Shown piece after piece: positions 42,136-49,406 of a stretch of DNA of 64,000 nucleotides. Made by a program: the position numbers and the translations under genes. The notes beneath the pieces are model-generated. The model searched no databases, was not told where the DNA came from, and saw only the letters and a list, made by a program, of their open reading frames with translations. Source of the stretch: Spirosoma sp. 48-14 (GTDB lineage Bacteria > Bacteroidota > Bacteroidia > Cytophagales > Spirosomataceae); NCBI RefSeq assembly GCF_001898575.1, contig NZ_MKUD01000063.1, forward strand, positions 447,215-511,214, given 5' to 3'. Position 1 is the first letter of the stretch, and each line of letters begins with the position of its first letter.

Positions 42136-43525
42136 TTTTCTTTACTAAGCTGGCAATCATATCGGCTTCGCAGACCAGTTGATTCGCTACATACCCCCGG
42201 CCCTGCATTTTTACGATCCCCCGCTTCATGGGCGAGGTAAACTCACACCGGAATATGACCGTATCGCCAGGCAATACGTTCCGCCGGAACCGACAATTTT
42301 CAATACCCACTAAGAACGGCCAGTAATTTTCAGGATCAGGCACCGTACTCAAAACCAGAATACCACCCGTTTGCGCCATAGCTTCGAGCTGCATAACACC
42401 AGGCATCACCGGATTACCAGGAAAATGGCCGGGGAAAAACGGCTCATTCATCGTTACATTTTTGATGCCGACTACACTATTCTCGTCCAGCGCAATGATT
42501 TTGTCGATCATCTGGAACGGATAGCGGTGAGGCAACAACTGCGATATACGATTGATATCCAGCACAGCTGGTTGCATTGGGTCGTATTTAGGCACCTGAT
42601 TAGCCGCGTTTTTTTGAATAAGCTTCTTGATTTTTTTGGCAAAGGCCACATTGGCTGCGTGCCCAGGCCGGGCCGCCAGAATCTGCGCTTTAATAGGTCG
42701 GCCAATCAGCGCCAGGTCACCCACTACGTCGAGCAGTTTGTGCCGGGCCATTTCGTTCGGGTAGTGTAGCTTCAGGTTATTCAAGATTCCCTGTTGCTTA
42801 TTCACACTTACCTTCGGCTTATGAAGCAGTTCGGCCAGGTAATCCAGTTCGCCATCCTGTACATCCCGGTCAACAATCACGATGGCATTAGTCAGGTCTC
42901 CTCCTTTGATCAGATTCTGCTTATAGAGCGCTTCCAGTTCATGCAGGAAAACAAACGTGCGGCTGCTGGCAATCTGTTCGGGAAACTGGCTAATGTCGTT
43001 CAGATAGGCATGCTGGCTACTGATAACCTTTGAGTTATAATCCACCATTACCGTTAGCCGATAGTCGTCGAGCGGCAGTGCTGCCAGTTCGATGTCTTTC
43101 TCTGCATTTCGGTAATGAACGTATTCGTTCACTTCAAAATAGTTACGGGTGGCATTCTGCTCTTCGATTCCAGCATCTCGCAAGGCATCGATAAACTGAA
43201 TGGAAGAGCCATCCATAATAGGCGGTTCAGGACCGTCTAGTTGAATCAGGATGTTATCCAGTTGTAAACCAACCAATGCAGCCAGCGTATGCTCAACCGT
43301 GTGAATCCGGGCTCCACTCTGCTCAATGGTGGTTCCGCGCGAAAGGTCAACCACGTTATCGACGTCTGCATCCACAATGGGTTGACCCGGCAAATCGACG
43401 CGCTGGAATTTATAACCATGATTGGTTGGTGCCGGCAGAAACGTCATCGTTGCCTGTACACCCGTGTGGAGTCCCACTCCCGATACCGAAACGGCTTTCT
43501 GAATCGTCTGTTGTTTGGTATTCAT
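42131..43525 (-). CDS. lpxC/fabZ: Bifunctional LpxC deacetylase / FabZ 3-hydroxyacyl-ACP dehydratase
   Basis: This 464-residue fusion is typical of Bacteroidota. The N-terminal LpxC half (about 1-305) is the zinc deacetylase that commits UDP-GlcNAc to lipid A. Zinc ligands are His79 in IHTVEHTLAAL, and His262 and Asp266 in EMARHKLLDVVGDL; the helper residue region SRTFVFLHE is present. The C-terminal FabZ half (about 320-464) is a hot-dog dehydratase of fatty-acid synthesis, with LLPHRYPFQMID, the catalytic His367 in FPGHFPGNPVMPGV and Glu381 in QLEAMAQ. It sits between lpxD and lpxA. Confidence 0.97.
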   Translation of the reverse strand: MNTKQQTIQKAVSVSGVGLHTGVQATMTFLPAPTNHGYKFQRVDLPGQPIVDADVDNVVDLSRGTTIEQSGARIHTVEHTLAALVGLQLDNILIQLDGPEPPIMDGSSIQFIDALRDAGIEEQNATRNYFEVNEYVHYRNAEKDIELAALPLDDYRLTVMVDYNSKVISSQHAYLNDISQFPEQIASSRTFVFLHELEALYKQNLIKGGDLTNAIVIVDRDVQDGELDYLAELLHKPKVSVNKQQGILNNLKLHYPNEMARHKLLDVVGDLALIGRPIKAQILAARPGHAANVAFAKKIKKLIQKNAANQVPKYDPMQPAVLDINRISQLLPHRYPFQMIDKIIALDENSVVGIKNVTMNEPFFPGHFPGNPVMPGVMQLEAMAQTGGILVLSTVPDPENYWPFLVGIENCRFRRNVLPGDTVIFRCEFTSPMKRGIVKMQGRGYVANQLVCEADMIASLVKKK

Positions 43526-43534
43526 TCCTTTTCA

Positions 43535-43622
43535 GTTTACAGTTACCGCTTTACGGTTTACAGTAGGCCGACGCATAACGTTGCTGGTGCGTCTATCCAC
43601 CGCCACCCGTAAATCATAGACC
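43535..43622. repeat. Inverted repeat in the lpxD - lpxC/fabZ spacer
   Basis: The left arm cagtttacagttaccgctttacggtttacag and the right arm ccgtaaatcatagaccgtaagct pair loosely. A clear inner hairpin gacgca / tgcgtc sits at 43570-43593. It is less regular than the other spacers. Confidence 0.5.
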
Positions 43623-43627
43623 GTAAG

Positions 43628-44656
43628 CTATTTTTCGTTTTTCTTTTCCAGTTTAAACACTCTTTGTTCCAGATCGGGCAGCCGACGAAATACCGCCAGC
43701 GAGCGCATACTTTCCTTTAAGCCAAAAGCGGGCGAGCTATTGAGCGACGTACCTTCCTCCTCAACACTTTTGCCCACACCCGACTGTGCCCCCACTTTAG
43801 TGCCATTAGCAATGGTCAAATGACCGGCAAACCCAACCTGACCGGCAATAATACAGTTATCGCCGAGTTTGGTAGAGCCCGAAACTCCAGTCTGCGCGGC
43901 AATGACCGTGTTTTTCCCAATCTCGACATTATGGGCAATCTGGATCAGATTATCCAGCTTGGCTCCCTGCCGAATAATGGTCGATCCCATCGTAGCGCAG
44001 TCGATAGTCGTATTGGACCCAACATTTACATTATCCTCCAGAATCACATTGCCCAGTTGGGGAATGGTTTTATAGGTTCCGTCGGGTTGGGGCGCAAAAC
44101 CAAAACCTTCACTGCCAATAACTGCGTTAGGATGGATAACACAATTCCGGCCAATTACACAATTATCCAGAATCCGAACTCCGGGATAGATAATGGTATT
44201 ATCACCGATCCGAACGTTGTTCCCAACGTAAGCTTGTGGGTATATTTTTACGTTACTTCCGATCTGACAATTTCGACCAACGTACGAAAATGCCCCCCGG
44301 TAGCCCTGCTCACCCATCTGACTTCCATCACCTATATAGGATGGCTGTTCAATACCAACCCGAGCAAAAATTAATTGCTTGTGGTATTCCTCCAGCAGGC
44401 GAGTGAAGGCGGAGTAGGAATTTTCTACAAAAATAAGAGCCGAGGCAACCGGCTTTTTAGGCTCGAACGACCGATCGACAATCACCGCCGAGGCTTGGGT
44501 GGTATAAAGATGCGGTTCGTATTTGAGGTTCGACAGAAATGAGATATCCCCTGGTTGCCCCTCCTCAATCTTAGCTAACCCAGTGATTGTCAGCGATTCA
44601 TTCCCGGCGACTTCGCCCCCCAGCAGTGTGGCAATCTGCTTGACTGTAAACTCCAT
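43628..44656 (-). CDS. lpxD: UDP-3-O-(3-hydroxyacyl)glucosamine N-acyltransferase LpxD
   Basis: Third step of lipid A synthesis: N-acylation of the glucosamine. It has 342 residues from MEFTVKQIATLLGG (ATG 44656). The N-terminal uridine-binding domain (about 1-100) contains DISFLSNLKYEPHLYTT. A left-handed beta-helix follows (about 105-300), with the catalytic His in QIAHNVEIGKNTVIAAQ. A C-terminal helix closes the protein. It opens the minus-strand run lpxD, lpxC/fabZ, lpxA. Confidence 0.96.
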   Translation of the reverse strand: MEFTVKQIATLLGGEVAGNESLTITGLAKIEEGQPGDISFLSNLKYEPHLYTTQASAVIVDRSFEPKKPVASALIFVENSYSAFTRLLEEYHKQLIFARVGIEQPSYIGDGSQMGEQGYRGAFSYVGRNCQIGSNVKIYPQAYVGNNVRIGDNTIIYPGVRILDNCVIGRNCVIHPNAVIGSEGFGFAPQPDGTYKTIPQLGNVILEDNVNVGSNTTIDCATMGSTIIRQGAKLDNLIQIAHNVEIGKNTVIAAQTGVSGSTKLGDNCIIAGQVGFAGHLTIANGTKVGAQSGVGKSVEEEGTSLNSSPAFGLKESMRSLAVFRRLPDLEQRVFKLEKKNEK

Positions 44657-44710
44657 ATATATATGACGGCCGTCGCAAAACACCCATTATAGCCAGGTGT
44701 TCAGGGCGCT

Positions 44711-44744
44711 AAGGTAGCGAACAAATTGCACTTTTCCGCAATTG
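44711..44744 (-). promoter_or_regulatory. Possible promoter of the lpxD operon
   Basis: On the minus strand a TTG near 44744-44742 is followed, after about 22 bp, by TACCTTAG at 44719-44712. This is a one-mismatch -7 element about 55 bp upstream of the lpxD start. It is weaker evidence than the exact matches elsewhere in the window. Confidence 0.35.
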
Positions 44745-44829
44745 GTCAAGCGGTTAATTGGTGAATCATTCCGAGCGAATACGGATTTACAGGTATGCTA
44801 TGCTACTAATGACGAACGGCACCAATCAA

Positions 44830-46071
44830 TTACTCCAAAAAATTTTTGGCCCAGCAAACATAGTACCGACGGACAATGTTGGTTAGTACCTGAATATTCG
44901 ACAGATCTGAGGCATCGGCAATATCTATCACGTTGCCGCTTTTCAATTTGATTGCAATACGGTCGCCCGAAGGCAAGTAAGCAGCATTCGTGGCCTGTCC
45001 TTCGATCAGAAAGTAGGAAAGCCAGTCCTCCGGCATGCCCGTTTGTCGCAATTGCTTCTCAAGTTGGACAAGTAATTCACCAGCAAACGGCTCAGTCGAC
45101 AGCATGATCTTAAATAAGCGCCGATTCAATAGCATCTGGCAGAGTTTCGAAAAAATCGGGTCGGGATGCGAGGCCCCCTGCTTCACACAGGTCCAGATGT
45201 CAAAATCATCTAATCGGGTAAATGCGTCAAGATAGGTTCGGTTGGTCTGAAAATCATGCATCGACACATTATCGCGCAGAAACAACCGAAACACATCGGA
45301 GGCAAACACCGACTCAGCGCCCTCCTGCCGACTCAGGAACCGGGCTCGTCGTAATATCTGAATCATCATCGACTCACAGCAGATCGACGTTTTGTGCAGA
45401 TACACCTGCCAATACATGAGCCGCCGGGCATTCAGGAAGTTTTCGACGCTCAGAATGCCCTTGGCCTCGACCACAAGCTGATCGTCGACCAGATCAAGCA
45501 TTTTAATAATTCGTTCGGCCCCAATGGCTCCTTCGGCTACACCCGTATAATAGCCGTCGCGGTTGAGGTAATCCATCCGGTCCATATCTAACTGACTGGA
45601 TATAAGCTGATGGAAAAAGGGGCGTTCATAAGTCCCCTCAAACATGCGGATCGCCAGCGACAATGCTCCGTTAAACTGCTGGTTTAGATCGTGCATGAGC
45701 ATCAGTGAAATCTGTTCATGGGGAACATCGTCCAGCAAACAACATTCCAATACGTGCGAAAACGGCCCATGTCCTACATCATGCAGCAGAATGGCGATCT
45801 GCGCGGCTTCGCATTCTTCATTGCTAATGTGGTGCCCCTTGCTTTGCAATGTACTCATCGCCTGCCCCATCAGGTGCATGGCGCCAAGGGCATGATGAAA
45901 GCGGGTGTGCAAAGCCCCCGGATACACGTACTCGGAGAGCCCTAGTTGCTTAATTCGTCGAAGTCGCTGGAAATAAGGGTGCTCGACTAAATCGTAGAGC
46001 AGCTCGGTTGGAATGGTGATAAACCCGTAAACCGGGTCGTTGAGAATTTTCTTTTTGTTGGGCGTTGCCAT
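44830..46071 (-). CDS. HD-domain phosphohydrolase (dGTPase-like, COG1078)
   Basis: This 413-residue cytoplasmic protein starts at MATPNKKKILNDPVYGFI (ATG 46071). Metal-binding residues of the HD fold are in HTRFHHALGAMHLM and LLHDVGHGPFSHVLE (the HD pair), with a later Asp in DMDRMDYLNRDGYYTG, the family's substrate-gate signature. Members hydrolyse dNTPs or other nucleotides. In Bacteroidota this gene is often next to lpxD, as here, but a functional link to lipid A is unknown. A TATCTTTGC -7 element lies just upstream. Confidence 0.9.
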   Translation of the reverse strand: MATPNKKKILNDPVYGFITIPTELLYDLVEHPYFQRLRRIKQLGLSEYVYPGALHTRFHHALGAMHLMGQAMSTLQSKGHHISNEECEAAQIAILLHDVGHGPFSHVLECCLLDDVPHEQISLMLMHDLNQQFNGALSLAIRMFEGTYERPFFHQLISSQLDMDRMDYLNRDGYYTGVAEGAIGAERIIKMLDLVDDQLVVEAKGILSVENFLNARRLMYWQVYLHKTSICCESMMIQILRRARFLSRQEGAESVFASDVFRLFLRDNVSMHDFQTNRTYLDAFTRLDDFDIWTCVKQGASHPDPIFSKLCQMLLNRRLFKIMLSTEPFAGELLVQLEKQLRQTGMPEDWLSYFLIEGQATNAAYLPSGDRIAIKLKSGNVIDIADASDLSNIQVLTNIVRRYYVCWAKNFLE

Positions 46072-46074
46072 TAG

Positions 46075-46083
46075 GCAAAGATA
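46075..46083 (-). promoter_or_regulatory. Candidate -7 promoter element for the HD phosphohydrolase gene
   Basis: The minus strand reads TATCTTTGC, an exact TAnnTTTG match, only 3 bp before the ATG at 46071. It is the same short-leader arrangement as the ABC exporter and hemE. Confidence 0.45.
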
Positions 46084-46159
46084 CCAGACTGAAACACAGG
46101 ATTCGAGGCTCACTTAGTGAAATATCCATCCAAATCTGTTCATTCTGTCAAAAAATATG

Positions 46160-46168
46160 TAAATTTGC
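46160..46168 (+). promoter_or_regulatory. Candidate -7 promoter element for the tRNA gene
   Basis: TAAATTTGC matches TAnnTTTG exactly, 30 bp upstream of the mature tRNA 5' end. A weak -33-like tctgtt lies about 19 bp further up. Confidence 0.55.
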
Positions 46169-46198
46169 GTTGCTGAACTTGAGCAATCAACCAGCAAT

Positions 46199-46272
46199 GG
46201 GCTTGTAACTCAGTCGGTTAGAGTGCCTGACTCATAATCAGTAAGTCGCAGGTTCGAGCCCTGCCTGGCCCA
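46199..46272 (+). tRNA. tRNA with CAT anticodon (elongator Met, or Ile2 if modified)
   Basis: The 74-nt cloverleaf has acceptor GGGCTTG / CTGGCCC with discriminator A, D stem ACTC/GAGT, anticodon loop CTCATAA (anticodon CAT), and T arm GCAGG-TTCGAGC-CCTGC. It lacks the three G-C pairs of initiator tRNA, so it reads AUG as elongator Met or, if the C34 is lysidinylated, AUA as Ile2; sequence alone does not decide. Two pairs are imperfect: T6 opposite T67 and the top of the anticodon stem (C27 opposite T43). CCA is not encoded. Confidence 0.93.
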
Positions 46273-46278
46273 CTTAGC

Positions 46279-46315
46279 AAAAAGCCGCTTAACATTTCTG
46301 TTGAGCGGCTTTTTT
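46279..46315 (+). terminator. Terminator of the tRNA gene
   Basis: The stem aaaaagccgcttaaca / tgttgagcggctttttt has a short ttc loop and ends in T-run, 6 bp past the tRNA. Confidence 0.9.
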
Positions 46316-46869
46316 ATTGACTTGCCATTTCGTCAGCAGACAGCACCGTATTGTTTATCCAATCTACTGCCTTTCTAGACACATCTCTTTTCAAGCTATT
46401 CAGCAAAACCAGCACTTATTAGGATGTACCGACCATTTTCTGAGGCCAATTCAACCTTTTAACGGTAAGCATACTTGAAAACCTCGATAAAACCATCTTG
46501 TTCATCTAGACTCGACAACATCATTTATGGTAGGGTAAAATACCTTATAAACCTGGCAATATTTATATAAAAGATCCCAAAAACACTTTTTCTTTGTATT
46601 ATTCCAGATCGCATGTATCTATTGTGGACTGTATGGCCTGCTTACTCACCACTAACCAGGCCTTTTTCATTGCTGGAAAAATCCGAAACTTCAACAAATA
46701 CTGCTAGTAATTTGACGGTAAACGAAGGCTTTTCGGGTAAAAAATAGCGGTAAGCTTCTATTTGGCTAAAATAGCTTCGCTAATTGGTAAAAAGGAGTGG
46801 ATCAATCTCCTATTATTGCTCTTTCTTTGTCAGAAAGCCTTACAGCAATGGCGGGTTAAAACACAGTAT
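46316..46869. other. Intergenic region upstream of the GH95 gene
   Basis: About 550 bp of AT-rich sequence between the tRNA terminator and the chosen GH95 start. The GH95 frame is open from 46762, but that part lacks a signal peptide start and reads like non-coding sequence. TTTCTTTG near 46592-46599 is a one-mismatch -7 element. I see no attachment-site duplication of the tRNA 3' end and no other gene. Confidence 0.5.
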
Positions 46870-49344
46870 ATGAAATCATTTGTTCTTTGCGGGCTTCAGG
46901 TCCTTCTCCTGTTGCCCATGCAGACACAGGCCCAGCCGGGTCCAAAACTTTGGTATAATAAACCAGCAACACAGTGGGTAGAAGCCTTACCAATCGGTAA
47001 CGGGCATGTAGGCGCTATGGTATTTGGCGGAATTGAGCATGAGCTTATTCAACTCAACGAATCGACACTCTGGTCGGGTGGCCCGGTCAAGAAGAATGTT
47101 AACCCAACGGCTGCCTCATACCTCCCTGCCATCCGTGATGCACTGCTGAATCAGCAAGATTATACGAAAGCGGATGAGCTGACAAAGAAAATGCAGGGGT
47201 TTTATACCGAGTCCTATCTGCCCCTGGCGGATCTGATGATCGACCAAAAACTTCCAGGAGGTACTCCGTCGGCCTATTATCGGGATCTTAACATTGCCGA
47301 CGCCGTAGCCACAACCCGCTTTACCGTTAATGGAGTCACCTACAAGCGTGAACTCTTCACGAGCGCCCCAGTGAATGGATTAATTATCCGTATCAGTGCC
47401 GATAAAGCTCGCCAGTTGACGCTGACTATCGGAACGCGATCTCAACTACGGATTCAGAAAACACCTGCCAGCGCCAACGAGCTGGTCGTAAATGGGAAAG
47501 CCCCCGCCAAAGTCGACCCGTCTTACTACAACGTCAAAGGACGAAATCCGATCATTTACGACGATAGTACTGGGTGTAATGGTATGCGGTTTCAGTACCG
47601 GATTAAAGCTGTAGCAAAAGACGGTACCGTAAAGACCGATACGGCTGGTATTGCTATCGACAAAGCCAGCGAAGTGATTTTGTACGTAACAGCCGCTACC
47701 AGTTTCAACGGGTTCGACAAGTGCCCGGATAAGGAAGGAAAAGATGAGAAAAAGCTGGCAGCTATGTATCTGGCGAAGGCTACTCAACAGCCCTATTCGA
47801 AACTACTGGAAGCCCACAAAGCCGACTATCACCGGTATTTTGATCGTTGCCAGCTATCTGTTCGGGATACGACAGCGACCAACCCCAGTCACTCGCTCCC
47901 CAGCGACGAACGGTTAATGGCCTACTCGACGGGCCGTTATGATCCGAATCTGGAAACGTTATACTTCAACTATGGCCGCTATCTGCTGATTTCATCATCC
48001 CGCCCCGACGGTCCTCCCGCCAATTTACAGGGTATATGGAACAAAGAATTACGGGCGCCCTGGAGTTCGAACTACACGATCAATATCAACACCGAGATGA
48101 ACTACTGGCCTGCCGAGGTCACTAATTTGTCGGAAATGCACATGGCTCTGCTCGACTGGATTCCTAACCTGGCCAAAACCGGGCATCAGACGGCACAGGA
48201 GTATTACCGGGCCAAAGGCTGGGTGGCGCACCATAATTCCGATATATGGGCCTTGAGCAATGCCGTTGGCGACCGTGGAGCGGGCGATCCGGTTTGGGCA
48301 AACTGGGCCATGGGCGGGAACTGGCTATGCCAGCACCTGTGGGAACATTATCGATTTACGGGCGACAAGAAGTTTCTGGAACAAGCCTACCCTATCATGA
48401 AAGAAGCGGCCCTGTTCTCGCTCGACTGGCTGATCCCCGATAAGACGGGCCATCTGGTGACGGCTCCTTCGACAACCCCGGAAAACAAATTCATCGATTC
48501 GACGGGTAAGGCTCAGGGCGTTTCGGTAGCGACAACAATGGACATGTCGATTATATGGGATCTGTTTACCAATGTGATCGAGGCATCGACCGCACTCAAT
48601 CAGGACAACGCTTTCCGGGAGCTGCTAGTGGCCAAGCGGAGTAAGTTGTTTCCGCTCCAGATTGGCAAACAAGGGCAATTGCTCGAATGGAATAAGGAAT
48701 TTGCCGAAACCGATCCGCATCACCGACATATCTCCCACCTGTTTGGTCTGCATCCTGGCCGCCAGATTACGCCACTCACGCCAACTTATTTTGCAGCCGC
48801 CCGGAAAACGCTCGAACTACGGGGCGACGAAGGAACCGGCTGGAGTAAGGGCTGGAAAATTAACTGGTGGGCCCGATTGCAGGATGGAAATCACGCTTAC
48901 TCACTGATTCGCCAACTGATGCAATACACCAATACAACAGGCACCCAGATGAGCCACGGCGGTGGAACCTATCCCAACTTCTTCGATGCGCACCCACCCT
49001 TCCAGATCGACGGTAACTTTGCCGGAACTGCCGGTATGGCCGAAATGCTGCTACAAAGCCATCTTGGGCGCGTTCATCTGCTGCCTGCTCTGCCCGACAA
49101 CTGGTCGGAAGGCAAGGTTACGGGTCTGAAAGCGCGGGGTGGATTTACGGTTGCAATGAACTGGAAGAATCGCTCGTTGACTCAGGCACAAATTCAGTCA
49201 CTAGCTGGCGAAGACCTTATTCTGCTTACCAATGTACCTTTTCAACTAGAAGGCTATGCCCAGAAAGCGACGAAAACCCCGGAAGGATATACGATGCAGT
49301 TGAAAACAGTGAAAAATAAAGTATATACGATTAAAGTTCTTTAA
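46870..49344 (+). CDS. Glycoside hydrolase family 95 (alpha-L-fucosidase / alpha-L-galactosidase type), exported
   Basis: This 824-residue protein starts at MKSFVLCGLQVLLLL (ATG 46870), with a signal peptide ending near TQAQ (about residue 21). The family opening is clear: LWYNKPATQWVEALPIGNGHVGAMVFGGIEHELIQLNESTLWSG. An N-terminal beta-sandwich (about 25-290) leads to the (alpha/alpha)6 barrel, where NLQGIWN and NINTEMNYWPAEVTNLSEMH carry the family's conserved Asn residues. A C-terminal beta domain follows. It cleaves terminal alpha-1,2-fucosyl or galactosyl residues from plant or host glycans. No SusC/D pair is nearby. Confidence 0.92.
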   Translation: MKSFVLCGLQVLLLLPMQTQAQPGPKLWYNKPATQWVEALPIGNGHVGAMVFGGIEHELIQLNESTLWSGGPVKKNVNPTAASYLPAIRDALLNQQDYTKADELTKKMQGFYTESYLPLADLMIDQKLPGGTPSAYYRDLNIADAVATTRFTVNGVTYKRELFTSAPVNGLIIRISADKARQLTLTIGTRSQLRIQKTPASANELVVNGKAPAKVDPSYYNVKGRNPIIYDDSTGCNGMRFQYRIKAVAKDGTVKTDTAGIAIDKASEVILYVTAATSFNGFDKCPDKEGKDEKKLAAMYLAKATQQPYSKLLEAHKADYHRYFDRCQLSVRDTTATNPSHSLPSDERLMAYSTGRYDPNLETLYFNYGRYLLISSSRPDGPPANLQGIWNKELRAPWSSNYTININTEMNYWPAEVTNLSEMHMALLDWIPNLAKTGHQTAQEYYRAKGWVAHHNSDIWALSNAVGDRGAGDPVWANWAMGGNWLCQHLWEHYRFTGDKKFLEQAYPIMKEAALFSLDWLIPDKTGHLVTAPSTTPENKFIDSTGKAQGVSVATTMDMSIIWDLFTNVIEASTALNQDNAFRELLVAKRSKLFPLQIGKQGQLLEWNKEFAETDPHHRHISHLFGLHPGRQITPLTPTYFAAARKTLELRGDEGTGWSKGWKINWWARLQDGNHAYSLIRQLMQYTNTTGTQMSHGGGTYPNFFDAHPPFQIDGNFAGTAGMAEMLLQSHLGRVHLLPALPDNWSEGKVTGLKARGGFTVAMNWKNRSLTQAQIQSLAGEDLILLTNVPFQLEGYAQKATKTPEGYTMQLKTVKNKVYTIKVL

Positions 49345-49406
49345 CTCTATCTGTCTGAAGTTGCCTGTTTGACCTACCAACAGGCAACTCAATTTACTGA
49401 TCAATC

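Noticed and set aside
46316..46761. Possible integrated element at the tRNA 3' end
   Set aside because: I see no direct repeat of the tRNA end, no integrase gene and no phage or plasmid genes on that side.
46762..46869. Upstream in-frame extension of the GH95 gene (36 codons)
   Set aside because: The extension would put about 36 residues before an ordinary signal peptide; the ATG at 46870 gives a standard exported start.
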